The notes beneath the pieces were generated by a model. That model made no database searches and was not told the DNA's origin. It saw nothing but the letters and a program-made list of their open reading frames with translations. Shown one piece after another: positions 1 to 12,103 of a stretch of DNA of 64,000 nucleotides. This DNA comes from Pholiota molesta (taxonomy: Eukaryota > Basidiomycota > Agaricomycetes > Agaricales > Strophariaceae): positions 62,001 to 126,000 of the forward strand of contig JACGCK010000072.1 in the NCBI GenBank assembly GCA_014925825.1, written 5' to 3'. The translations under genes and the position numbers were made by a program. Positions within the stretch are counted from its first letter, which is position 1; every line of letters begins with the position of its first letter.

Positions 1-1682
1 CGTAAAAAATGGATGCCAGAGAAGCCGAGAAAACAGACCAGAACGCAATGAAGTAGCGCGATGCAGTGACTACCTGTTGACTAGTCGCCTTAGGGTTGTA
101 ATAGTGTCGATAGACGTCGTAAGATAGCAGAGTCGACGTCGCGATCAGTTCCGCGCTTAACGCCTATTGCCATTGGCGTCATGAATAAGAATCGATAACA
201 TGAATAACTGAAGGTGGGACGCACTGAGGTGACGCTCAAGAAAATGAGCAAAAGCATCAACACTGATCCAGTGGTGCCCATGAGATAGGTGACAGCACGA
301 ACGCTAGCCAGTCCAGCACCCACATCGAAAGACGAAAGCACAGGGAAATCAGGCAGGGTGCCGAGGGCTCGCGCAGTCAGCCCAAGGGTGGTTCCGCATG
401 CGAATGGGATCGAGAACCACGCAACGCCGCCGAGGAAGTATGCGCGGGCTGTGGTGGAAGGGTTGGATGCGATGGCTCTTGACCAATATCCTTGATCGCA
501 AGTGACCAAGCCAAAGCCTGTAATAATCGACTTTACAATAGTAAAAACGAGATCTCAGATCACTACGTCAACGCATTCAAAAGAGATGAGTCTCACCTGC
601 ACGGCAAAAATGGCACCTGGACGAGAGCGGAAAGTTAGATAGGAACCATGATAGTTTCCCTCCACTGGCCAGAGCTCTGCAGCGGTCACGAGGAGTTCGT
701 GGAGTTTAGCAGGACTGCCAACGACATTTGATCCTGTGAATACACTGCGAATGGTGTATACGTGAGGTTCTCAAAAAAAAATAGATCTCAAGATACTCAC
801 ACGAATCCGAATCCTATGAGAATCAGAAGCAAAACAAATGTATGCGTCGCGTCACAAATAAACGTCGCTCGTAGTCCTCTTTTGCGATAATTGGTTTACT
901 GATGTTGTTTATGAGGTATAGATAGCGGACGTACCCTGTGGCAACATAAATGGCTACGCCAACAGGAATAAGGAAGAGCGAGGCATATGCATTCATTCCC
1001 GTGAGCGCAGTTACAACGGAACCCGCCCCAATGAGGATGCAGGCTGAGACGATAGCATTGCAGACTAGACCACACCAAAGGAAGGAGAGATGGCCTGCGG
1101 TCCCGAATCGGATATAAGCAACCTGAGGACAGATACATATCATTGGTTATCATAATTTCAACGCTTCGTTCAAGGGAAGGGCCGTACCTCAGGAAACGTC
1201 GTCGCCCGATTAGCGTTCATTTTGACTTTGCTTGCGATTACCGAGAAAATTGCGATTTGCAAGGTGCCACCAATGGCATACCTATCATAAAATGATTGAA
1301 GATAAATCATGAGCCCAACGACAGAATGAAAGAAGAATTCTCAGCGCACCAGTAACCGCCAGAAACACCCATATTATAGGATTGCGTTGCACTTTGGAGA
1401 AGTGTCAAGCTCCAAGTCCCTAATCAAATATCAGTACGCTGGAATACATAAGGAACAGTTGACACCGATTGATCACGTACATGAACTGATAATGCCTGCC
1501 ACCACAAGGCCGGTTTTGAGCGACCTACTTGCCGCAGAGAACTCGGACGCAGAGTTCGGCGAGAGATGAGAAAACTTCTGTTGAACCCAAGTGACACCGT
1601 TCATGAACAGCGCGAACGCGAATCCGAGTCCGAGTACGACGGCATAGCCAGCGGCCGGGGGCAGAGGCGCAGCAGAGGACAT
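1..1682 (-). CDS. DUR3: Urea active transporter (DUR3-type sodium:solute symporter), partial
   Basis: Proton- or sodium-coupled urea uptake at the plasma membrane. The start at 1682 gives MSSAAPLPPAAGYAVVLG, the usual DUR3 N-terminus, followed by EFSAASRSLKTGLVVAGI. Reading down the minus strand, further exons encode LTLLQSATQSYNMGVSGGYW (about 1400-1340), a stretch near 1250-1190, ALTGMNAYASLFLIPVGVAI (about 1020-950), a segment near 745-585, and WSRAIASNPSTTARAYFLGG (from about 500). A short intron (about 222-165) joins FLSVTS to ALSAELIATSTLLSYDVYRH. Introns are about 50-60 bp. The gene runs off the left edge after FIAFWSVFSASLASIF, so the last transmembrane helices and the tail lie outside the window. 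An alternative in-frame Met is at 1718. Identity is confident from the many conserved DUR3 segments; exact exon ends are approximate. Confidence 0.9.
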
Positions 1683-2255
1683 GGTCAACCGAAGAGTGGA
1701 GAAAAGTCCGAAGGCCAAAGGTATCTTTTATAAGGTGAGGGACGATTTAGAATTCTTCGCCGAATTGGATGTATGCGCCATCATGAGAATATGCAAGGAG
1801 TATTCTTGCGATAACGCATGATGAGCACGTATTCAGATAGAGAGATGACAACATCTGGGAGAAGTTTGACGTTCTTGCCCTTCCATTGGAAATTGGAATC
1901 AAAGCAGAGATCACTCTGGACTAGTTGTACCATCCGCCCGATATTTTCGTGCACGCCGTAAGCTAGGGATGATATTGAAGGCTAGCTAAATGACCAAAGT
2001 CCAAGCGGTCAGAGGGAAAGCCCTTACTCGTAGATCGCCAAGTGAGCGACCAAGACGAGCGCTCTGCGTGCGCGTTCACAATACCTCCGCAAGCTGCAGA
2101 GATATGAGACTTGGATTGCGTGCTTTAAGCTTGGTCTCGCGCAAAGCGGAAGTAACTTGTCGTGCCCAACACAGGGGAGACTAGGTATAAGATAAGGGAT
2201 CATGTAGCGATTATGTAGAACCTCACCGATACCTTTGGACGACCAGAAGCTTGCC
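1683..2255. promoter_or_regulatory. Divergent intergenic region with GATA-type sites
   Basis: This 573-bp spacer separates the starts of the divergent DUR3 and 2-oxoglutarate oxygenase genes. It contains three matches to the HGATAR core bound by fungal nitrogen regulators of the AreA/Nit2 class: CGATAA at 1809-1814, AGATAG at 1835-1840 and AGATAA at 2190-2195. DUR3 genes are classically under nitrogen catabolite control, so a regulatory role is plausible, but such short motifs are expected by chance in 570 bp. No clear gene is seen inside. Confidence 0.4.
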
Positions 2256-3933
2256 ATGTCCTCTACATTCAATACCCAGACCGTGATTGATCCTCCTCAA
2301 ACAAGCACGATCAAGGCTCCTCTTGAACTCCCCGTCTGGGTGCCTCCTCCCGTAACCAAAGAGGACGTGGAATGGGCGGATATCTTGACTGTCGACCTAT
2401 CCAAGTATGACACACATCGCTCAGAACTCGTCGATATTGTGCGGACTGCGCTGGAGCGTGATGGGTTTTTCTATGTTGTGGGCCACGGGGTATCTCCGAC
2501 AGCGGTAAATAACAGCCCCTATTTTTTGTGCACTCCGCTCTGAAGTTGGCACTGACCCTGTTTAGATCAACCGCCAACACGCGCTCGCCCAAATTGCCTT
2601 CGAAGATGTGCCACAAGAGGAGAAGGAGCGTCTAGCAGCGCCTATCAAGGAGAAAGGGACATTCAGAGGTTACAAGGTAGGATTTTGCTTTCATTTCTTA
2701 AAAAGTTGCGCTGGTTGACCTGCTTGTTCTTGCCTCAGCTACAGAATTATTGGGAGATCAGTAACGGTGTAAGGGATAGAATTGAACAGTATAACTTCTA
2801 CCTGAACGAGTAAAACATCCCATTCAACGCGAATTATTTCAACGGTTCTGACCTTGTTTTTAGAATCGATCCCGCAACAAGGCATCCCGAAGCCCTCCAA
2901 CCTCATGTCGAAGAAGTAAAAGAATTTCTTGAGGTGCGTACTTCGTTCTTCCAAGCTCCACTAATACAATGCTGACTTGTGTTTCAGGAATCTCGAACCA
3001 AAGTTCTCAAGCGCGTCGCGACGCTCATCGATGGTGTTCTAGGTCTCGAGGAAGGATATTTATGGCGGCTTCATCAGACGGAGGAAGGACGAAAGGGAGG
3101 TGATGTACGTCTTTCAAGTTCCAGTTTCTTTTGCAAAGCTCTCTCTGCGCACTAACTGACCATGTCATCTTTAGCTCCTTAGATATATGATCTACGACCC
3201 TTTGACGGCGGAAGAAGTGACCGGGACTAATGGCGTAATGCTTACTGGCCACACCGACTTCAACAGTATTAGCTGCTTGATCTCTCAGCCTATAACTGCG
3301 CTGCAAGTCCTGATGCCGGATAATGTCTGGCGGTACGTCAAACACCAAGACAATGCGTATGTTATCAACATCGGCGACCAGCTCTCCTTCATGAGCGGTG
3401 GGATCCTGAAGGGCACAATGCATCGGGGTACGGCGACTTGGCTTCATCCTATTACTTGGACTCGCATGGAACCTAATGATTATTGACTTAGTTATTCGTC
3501 CACCTGTGGATCAACGTCATTTACGTCGATTGGGGATATTCCACTTTGCCCATTTCTTAGATGGAGTATCCCTGGATCTTCTACCTACCGAGAAAGTTCA
3601 GAAGGAAGGGCGCAAGATTTTCGACGACGTCGTTCCAACTAGTGATGAGTGAATATTCTTAGTTCGTATGTTCCATTTTGTCGTAGATGCTGATCCATGT
3701 CAAGGTGGGAACGAGCTCGCGTCAAGAGCTATGGCGTCACGGACTTCATCAAAGGTGAAGAGTACGATATTGAAGTTCTCAATGGAATTCAGGTATTTAT
3801 CTTCTTATTTTACATGAATTGACAATTTGCTCAGGTCTATATCTGTAGGTTCGCCATTACCGGCATTATTAGCTGTGGGTTGTGTCGCAGAAGGAACCGC
3901 ACAGAAAAATTCAACGTCTTATTCTCTTTCTAA
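2256..3933 (+). CDS. 2-oxoglutarate/Fe(II)-dependent oxygenase, isopenicillin N synthase-like
   Basis: Predicted soluble non-heme iron dioxygenase; the substrate cannot be told from sequence. The N-terminal DIOX_N part reads ERDGFFYVVGHGVS. The C-terminal jelly-roll part has the metal-binding H-x-D in GHTDFNSISCL, the distal His in GILKGTMHR, and the following RPPVDQRHLRRLGIF stretch typical of fungal members. Nine exons are needed, for example a donor at 2506, the junction YLNE/IDPATRHPEAL near 2811/2865, and HR/VIRPP across an intron near 3428-3489. The start at 2256 follows TTGCC; an in-frame Met at 2235 would add seven residues. The last exon after LNGIQ (acceptor near 3834) gives about 30 residues with no family resemblance, so the true 3-prime end is uncertain. 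It is divergent from DUR3, which hints at nitrogen metabolism but does not prove it. Confidence 0.82.
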
Positions 3934-4184
3934 AGCACCCATTGTACAAAAAATTGTAATTAAAGTAGTGATGATAAAATATACCCCCGGTGGTCCCGAC
4001 AATGAATAGACCAATGCACACATAGAAAATATGACCACTGGCAGGGTGAGCAGGCGTGAGCTCGGTCCCGATAATGAGCGCGAAGTGACCGGGGTCCTTC
4101 CGTGTTGGGCAAGCGCGCTGGAACGCTGACGGCTGCCCAAAAAGGGAACATGCTCCTTAACCGCGTACCACCAACGCACCAGCC

Positions 4185-7100
4185 ATGGGGAACGCCCAGT
4201 CAGGATCGTCTCTGACGCGTACCACCGTCGCCCTAGACTCTTTCATCGCTGAGCTTGGAGGCGACATCATCTTCGAGAAAAAGTGCGCCATTGATCATCC
4301 AGCTTAAGACCACAGTATGCTAACGCTTCATTAAGTCTTGGTTCAGCTCGCTTCCTCAAGACAGTAAAGTGCCGACATCGAAATGGGTATCTTGTTGTCA
4401 AGATATTCGTTAAACCCGACCCGGGTGTTTCGCTTCGACAACATCAGCGGCGACTAAAGAGTAAGAACATGTCGTGTGGCTTCGATGAATGCTGGACTGA
4501 CCATCATCTCAGTGGATAGAGAAGCATTACTCGATATTCCAAACGTGTACAACTACCAGGCCTTTGTGGAGACAGAGAAGGCTGGCTATATTATTAGACA
4601 ATGGGTGGCAAGCAGTCTCTACGACCGTATCAGGTGCGTATGAGCTACATTCTTCAATCATGTCCAAACTGACTGGTTGTTAGCACACGACCTTTCCTCA
4701 GTGTCGTAGAGAAGAAATGGATTTCCTTCCAAATACTAAATGCACTACGCGACGCCCGCAATAGAAAGATTTCCCATGGAGATATCAAGTCAGAGAACAT
4801 CCTCGTTACCTCCTGGAATTGGATCTACCTCACAGATTTCGCTTTATACAAACCCACATATCTCCCTCTCGACGACCCAGCCGATTTCTCTTTCTTTTTT
4901 GACATGTCAGGGCGGCGTACCTGCTACCTGGCACCTGAAAGATTCTACACCGAAGAAAGCAATCCCGAGATCAGCGCCAAAAAGTCCAAGATAGCCATGG
5001 ATGAACTGGATAGCAAACGTGACGGCAAAGTGACGGAGGCGATGGACTGCTTCAGCGCGGGTTGTGTTATAGCTGAACTTTTTCTAGAGGGAGCGCCACT
5101 GTTCACGTTGAGCCAGCTTTTCAAGTACAGGGAAGGAGAATATAAAGTCGACGGGTATTTAGCTGCTATCGAGGACGCGGGCGTTGAAGTGAGTGCTTTC
5201 TTGTTTCCTGAAATTCCGCTCATCTTAGATACTAGACCCTCATCAAACAAATGATCAGCCTTGACCCAGCGGATCGACCGACGTTCGATACTCTGCTGCA
5301 TACTTCACGAGGCACCGTCTTCCCTGAATGCTTCTACTCCTTCCTCCATAACTACGTCTCGTCCATCAACGAGCTCTCTAATGAGACTTTGGCGGTCAAC
5401 AACCCCCAAGTTATATCAACCCACCCATCATCGGTGGCGGGCACCATTCGTCCTAGCACATCAAGTCCATTGAGCGCAGTCAACGAAGTTAAAACCGACT
5501 TGCTTCCAAGCGATTCCGACCACCGACTGGAGAGAATCTGGGCCGATTACGAAAGTATAGAACCTTACATCGCCCCAGAATCCAATCCTCCACCCGAAGC
5601 GCCTGTCAAGGTCGAATATATGCCCTCTGTAAGCTCTGCTTCTAAACCTTACCAGGTAATTTTCCATCTTCACGTGAACATGTGCAATTTCAACTCATTG
5701 GCATTAGGATATCCTACCTGTTGAGCTCCATATACCCAATCGCGACTCAAGTCTGCGCGCCGCGCATGGCGGCAGACTCGCGGCCACCGAAGGTCAGCCG
5801 GTATCCACATTTCGTTGAGAACAAGAAAGCTAAATGGAATATTACTCAGACGGTCCTGCTCTCATTATTCTTGCTCTTGTCACCGCCAACATTCGCAATT
5901 GCAGCCTCCCTAGCTCCAAAGTCCGCGCTCTAGATGTGTTTCTTGCATTGTCCTGTCATTTGACGGACGAGGCCAAATTGGACCGCGTTGTCCCTTATAT
6001 CGTTGAACTCCTCCACGACGAAGCGGCTCTCGTCCGGTCCGCAGCTCTGCGGACGTTGATGCAAGTCGTACGTCTATTGCTTTCTATGACTTCTGAGGCA
6101 TTTTGCTCATGATCCTCTTGTCGTGTCTTACAGCTTATGCTCGTCTCTGTGATTACGCCGTCCAACGTATCCATCTTTCCTGAGTATATTATTCCGCACA
6201 TCAAGCATCTAGTGCAGGATCCAGAGGTGTCTGTGCGATGCACCTACGCACAGTGTATCGTGAAGCTCGCTGATACCGCGGTCCGTTATCTGGAAATGGG
6301 GCAGGCTCTGAGGGCACATGGCGCTTTCCAATTAACTGCGGAGGCGCATGAATACGAGAATGCCAATGTCGAGGTATATTATCGCTATAATTCATGTCTA
6401 TCGTTCCTTCTAACAAAGCGTGTCATCAGATATCATATGACGCCAGCATGCAAGACCTGCAAGGCCACATTCAAGAACACCTCTCTGCGCTCCTCATGGA
6501 CCCATCAAGTATCGTCAAACGCGCCGTCCTGCACGATATCTCGTCGCTGTGCATCTTTTTGGGCAGGCAGAGGACGAACGACGTGTTGCTGAGCCACATG
6601 ATCACGTACCTGAACGACAGAGATTGGCTCCTGCGCTATGCGTTCTTTGAAAGCATCGTCGACGTGGCAGCGTGTGCGGGGGGCCGCAGCCTAGAAGAAT
6701 ATATTTTGCCGCTTATGGTGCAAGCTCTTTCAGGTAAGTAATTCGGACAGTTTGGGTTGGTTGATATTTAGGACTGATTTGACATGGTTGGGTAGATGTC
6801 GAAGAGTCTGTCGTGGCGAAGGTCTTATCCGCGCTCACGAGTCTGTGCGAGCTGGGCCTATTCCAGAAGATGCGGATATGGGAATTGATGAGCGCGACAC
6901 TGGGATTTTTGTACCATCCAAACATATGGATAAGGCAAGGTGCGCCTGTTGTTTACTGGGACTAAGCCCTCAGTACTTATGATGGTCATTGTCAACAAAG
7001 GTGCGGCCGCGTTCATCACATCAGCAGCTGGACGGCATTTGCCCGAAAGTGATATTTGGTGCATTCTCTATCCTTCACTGCGACACTTTCTCAAGTCGGA

Positions 7101-10042
7101 TGTGGTAAAAATCGATGAACAGAGTCTGTTGAGCGCGATGAAGCCTCCAGTGAGTCATTTTCCCTCTCTTTTCAATCCAAATTGATTTAAAATCCCATTA
7201 GCTCCCAAGACAAATACTAGATGCCGCCGTTCAATGGGCAATGAAAGCTGAAAAGTCGACTTTCTGGAAAGGACCTAGACGGAGTTCTACCAAAGTTGAA
7301 TCTCCTCGAGAAAGTGTCATATCCATGCGCAAGACAGGAAGCAGTGGTATCGCGAAAAATAAATCTGAGGAGTGAGTGACTCTGGTAAATCCGCTCGAGG
7401 TCATTTCTGATTTTATGGCTATTAGAGATGAGACTTATCTTACGAAGCTCCAGCAATTGGGCATGACTCAAAGTGACGAGACCAAACTCCTGGCCCTCCG
7501 AGATTATGTGCTCAAGCTCGCTAATGCAACTTCAAGCTTCGCATCACGGCTCAACTCGGAGCCTGATACAGGGATCAGCCTCAAGGTCATCGGGAACATC
7601 GAGCTGCAAAAACTTGCTGTGGTCCCGCAGACCGTGTTTCTCAAAACCAGGCAGAGCGAAATAAGCGCGGCGACATCGCGGTCACGCTTCCCATCCATCT
7701 CACTGCGGAAGTCCAATCCGTCGACGGCGTCTCGGACACCCATTCTCAGCCCGTCTCGAATGCATCGCGCATCTAGCGATTATAATGTCACAGGGGCTCC
7801 CTTTGAAGATCTTCGGAGACGCTTGGCGACGATTAATGCTTCTGGCTCGTCTTTGAGCGTGACGAACATGCCCCGCGATGTCCGTAGTACCCTATCACCC
7901 GCTGCTAACTCTTCCACGACATCTTTATCTGTTGCCAGCCCGACTTTAGGCTACCTACAACCTAGTCCGAACCTCATACTGGATCGCCCTCCAAGTCCGA
8001 CAGAATCGATTGTCTCGACAACCAATTCTGTATCGCTCCGCCCTGGTAGCCGGTTGCAGGTTGGGAGCACGGACGGGCAGAAGGCGGCCCCTGCTGTTGG
8101 GTCTTCGAAGGCGAATGCAACTGGGCTCCTGGAGGCACACTTCAATATACGCTCGGAAGGGTCGCCGGATGAGTCAGGAAGATCATCACCGCTATCGATG
8201 TCTGCGACTTTACGAGGACCTCGCGCGCTGCGCAATCCCTCGACGTTAGCTATTTCCACATATGGTAAGCTTCTTTCGCGGTGGATTCCATTTGCATTTA
8301 CTGATGTAGCCTTCAGACGGTCAAGAGCCGGGAATTAGCAACCTCTTGGAAAATCTTTATCTAGACAACAACCGCGAGTTTCAGCGTGACTTCGGACCAA
8401 GAGTTCACGATGGCCCAGTTCGGCGGCGTAATGTCAGTCGCCAGAATTTCTCTTCGCGGGATGGAGGCAACAAACGGATTGAAGCTAGTCTCATCGCCAA
8501 CATGACGTCGCATACCGAAGCCGTCACCGGTTTCGCTGTCTCTCCCGACCACATGTTCTTCGTCTCTTCGTCGGATGACAAAACCGTGAAGGTATGGGAT
8601 ACCGCAAGGCTCGAGCGCAATGTGACTAGCAAGCCAAGGCATACATACAGCCAACACAATGCGCGAGTCAAATGCGTCTGTATCCTTGATGGCGTTCACT
8701 GTTTCGCAAGCGCTGCAGACGATGGAAGCCTACATGTTGTCCGGGTTCACATTACACAGGCTGGCGCGCTTCCGAAATATAATAAGTTACAGGTGATCAG
8801 GGAACATCGAGTTGATAATGTTGGCGAGTACATAACTTGTATGATGCATTATGCTACTGGTACGCTGTCAAGGACACTCCGTTCTTTCGTTTGCTGACAT
8901 CTTTCGTGCTTTAGACACTGCATCAAATCTCATCTATGCCACAACACATTCCGTCATCACCGTCCTGGATCTGCGGACTATGCATGTTCTGCAAACGATG
9001 GAAAATCCGCGCCATTATGGTCCCATCACCGCTCTCTGCGTCGACCGCAAGAAGGCCTGGATCGTGGTTGGAACATCCACGGGAGTCCTCACGCTTTGGG
9101 ACAAGCGGTTCGGCCTTCTGCTTCGAAGTTGGCACACGGGCGTTGCATCCAGTGGAAAGGCCGTTCGAATCCATCAATGCGTTGTGCATCCAACAAAGGG
9201 ACGAGGGAAGTGGATCATAGTCGCTCTGGAGGCATCGAGGAAAAGCGCGGATCGTTCTTCCACCCACCTGGTGGAAGTTTGGGACATCGAAAAGGCAGTG
9301 CTCGTCGAAACATTCGTCACCCGCACTGGATCCCCGACGGACCCCATCCCGGAGCCAGAGGAAGTCGCAGGCGTGGAGGCGGAGACGACACCCGCTGCGG
9401 CAATTGCTTCCCTTGTGCGCTCGCGGCAGAATAATGGGGAATTTGGCGACATACTCCGACAGTCCGCAAGAGACGAGGCGCTGGGCCATCCTGCGCCAGA
9501 CGTCCGTGCCTTGGTTGTTGGAACCGATTTCGGTGGATATTCTACTATACAGAGGTCTGATTTCGGCGAACTGGAAACGAATTTGTCGTCGCGTGCAGGA
9601 CGTGGGTTTATGATTACAGGATCTGACGATTCAAAACTACGCCTGTGGGACCTTGCCAAGTTTGACCGCACAACTGTACTCAGTGGGCTTGAATCTGAGC
9701 AGGAGAAACCCTTTTACAGGTACAGTGTTATTTTCTATGACATGGCACCATCTTCATTTTTAACCCTTTTTTCTTTAATCTAGTACCTCGACTTCGCCGA
9801 GCAGTGGTGCGACGACGTTCGTCGAAACATGGCCACGTATCCCAGCCAGCGCGTCCGCAAATCGTCCGCCTCAGCGCATCTCGCTGATTACACATAGCCA
9901 GCAGAATCTGTTGAAGAGCCACCAGGATGTGATCACGGCACTAGCATGTATAGACTCTCCGTTCCGCGGGGGCATCATCAGTGGCGATCGGGCTGGCGTG
10001 ATTAAGGTGTGGAGAGTGGAACAAGTTGAGCATGCTACTTGA
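4185..10042 (+). CDS. VPS15: VPS15, regulatory protein kinase of the class III PI3-kinase complex
   Basis: Scaffold and pseudokinase-like partner of Vps34, needed for endosomal sorting and autophagy. The start at 4185 gives MGNAQSGSS, a classic N-myristoylation signal of Vps15, then LDSFIAELGGDIIFEK. The kinase domain (about 4350-5300) keeps the lysine in VVKIFVK, the Asp of HGDIKSENIL, LTDFALYKP in place of a canonical DFG loop, and CYLAPERF. HEAT repeats follow (about 5850-7200), with typical text such as FPEYIIPHIKHLVQDPEVSV and YHPNIWIRQGAAAFIT. After a Ser/Thr-rich linker (about 7650-8250), a C-terminal WD40 propeller begins near 8500 (MTSHTEAVTGFAVSPD, SSDDKTVKVWD) and ends with GDRAGVIKVWRVEQ. 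About a dozen short introns interrupt the gene. The stop is at 10040-10042. Architecture and order match the family in full, so it looks intact. Confidence 0.95.
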
Positions 10043-10764
10043 GGGATATAAGGTATTTTTGCTGTATTAAATATAATATGATAGCTGTATTCCTAGACGA
10101 ATGTAATAATGGATAACTGTATTCTTTCTTTGCAATAGAGTTCGGATCAGTGCTGGGTCGGAGGGGCTGGTCCTCGTGTCTATCAGTGACGGAGGCTGTA
10201 TGGACCAAGATGCAAGGTGTGCGCCTCCGGGCGTTGTCATGATCAGCTCTTGGTAATGTGGAGATAGAGCTGCTGATGGGATGAAAAAGCACCGATACGG
10301 TAGAGTTGTAGCCACAAGGCGAGTATATGATGCTATATAGACGTGCAGGTGATGGGGAGAGGCGATGAAAAATATAGCGGTTGGGTGTGGTCAGCCACAT
10401 CTTAAATAGGAAATCTACTTCCTAATTTTGGTGTCACAAATCATACTGTCGCCCAATAACTGCACCTTTTTCACCACTAGGAGACACAAATATAAAAGTT
10501 AAGTAGACAAGTATACTAGTATATGCCATGCACAGCAATGGACCTTACTACAAGTATGCAAAGATCAAAGAAGCCTTAGATTCATCAGCCTTAAGCTTAT
10601 CCTCCGGATCCGCTGATACAGGATTGGACAAATAAGTACCTTGAAAACAGCAATTGTATACATATATAAACGCGAGTGCTCGAGAGCTTCAAAGCCATAG
10701 TTTCAGTGCTTGAGCGTGCCAACTCCAGTCCACCGTACCGAAGATTATTTCTCCCTCCACTACA
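10043..10764. promoter_or_regulatory. Intergenic region with TATA box for the downstream membrane protein gene
   Basis: This 722-bp spacer holds the VPS15 3-prime end and the promoter of the next gene. A TATA-like TATATAAA lies at 10663-10670, about 95 bp before the ATG at 10765, a normal fungal distance. Open frames on the minus strand here (10035-10400) show low-complexity, unfamiliar protein sequence and are not called. Confidence 0.5.
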
Positions 10765-12054
10765 ATGTCCCTCCTAGGCGTACCAATTGATGTCAAGAAA
10801 TCAGAAATAAACGACACTCTAAATGTCACCATTCTCGTCGTGTTTGCAATGGGTAAGTGCCATCGATCCACTATTGTCATCATGTATACTTACCTAGAGA
10901 CTAAACAAATTGCGGCAGGGATGTACACAGTGATATACTTCAGCACGATGTATATTTATAGTAGGTGTTCTTGCTCTGTTTATAATCTTGGATATTCAAC
11001 TGGCTCATCAATTCACAGTTACAAGAACGCCGTTCCAACGCCGCGTAGTTCCAGCCACTATAACGTTGCTATTTCTGTGCAATATCATTGGAACTGGCGC
11101 CCGGTGGTATGTCACAAAGTGGCAACTAGTTGATAATGGGGACACTCGGGATTCCGTGTTTGCGTCTTTATTCGGACCTCGTTGGGCCTTCCTTGAAGTG
11201 AACATTCCAGGCGTTGGCTTTGTGCTCGCGGATGGGCTTCTTGTGCGTACATATCCTGCAAACGTGTGTTCCAGATTTCTGACATGTGCAATAGATATGG
11301 CGCTGTTTCTATGCATGGAATCGGTCGCTCCGCATTATATCTATTCCATTACTTCTCATTATCATAGAAATCGGTAAGCTCTGCACTTCAAGTTGTCTCT
11401 ACGCATATAAAACAAAGAATTAATATATTCTCCGATCGTAAGCACTGGGCTTAGCTCAAGTAGTAATTCACGCCACACATACTGCCAAAGAGATTGCCTC
11501 TACAACCTTATCAATCCCGCTCGACAACTTGCTCTCTTCATCATACTTCACAATTTTTGTTACTAGCCTTGGAACAACTGTCCTCATCGCGTATAGAATC
11601 CACTCTGGCTCGAAACAGGAAGGCGTTTCGAAAAGAAGATTCAAGCATATCATTGACATAGTTGTTCAATCCGGAGTGGTCTATTCATTCTCAACACTGG
11701 TGTCCGCAATAGCTTTTGTTTATCCAGGGGCAAATTCCATAACAAATACCAGGATGTATGCTCTGACTGCCTATATATCGGCGCTTACGAGTATCATCGC
11801 AGTGCGTGCCCCATCCAATTCTAATGCCTAACTCATTAAAATAAAACTCGACACAGGGAATCTCGGCAACCGTCATGGTAGCTCGCGTTTCCATGCTGGC
11901 TACCAACGCTACCTTTCCCTCGACTTCAATCCATTTATCCAACCTTCAATTCGACCAAACTGCTGCCACGGGAGGGGTAGAAATCAATGGCATTGTTAGC
12001 GCCAATAGAAATTCAGGTGGCAAAGGAAAAGACGTAGAAGGCAAAGTTCAATAA
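10765..12054 (+). CDS. Agaricomycete seven-helix membrane protein of unknown function
   Basis: The protein starts MSLLGVPIDVKKSEINDTLN and belongs by pattern to a large Agaricomycete family of integral membrane proteins with about seven helices. It shows the family's DGLLIWRCFYAWNRS block (spanning an intron near 11243-11295) and a preceding GDTRDSVFAS. Helical stretches include TILVVFAMGMYTVIYFSTMY, VVPATITLLFLCNIIG, SIPLLLIIIEIALGLAQVVI, YFTIFVTSLGTTVLIAY and a segment near 11690-11740. Introns sit near 10851-10918, 10965-11019, 11243-11294, 11373-11438 and 11802-11857. The C-terminal tail (after about 11890) is polar with GGKGKDVEGKVQ at the end. A receptor-like role is often guessed for this family but nothing here proves it. 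Its stop lies 49 bp from the stop of the convergent ThrRS gene, so the transcripts may overlap. Confidence 0.82.
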
Positions 12055-12103
12055 AAGCAAAGAACAAATCCGAAGCTGTACATAGTGATTTCTAAAATGA
12101 CCT

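Noticed and set aside
9174..9671. 165-codon minus-strand frame inside VPS15
   Set aside because: Antisense shadow of the WD40 region; sequence is low-complexity and unrelated to any family.
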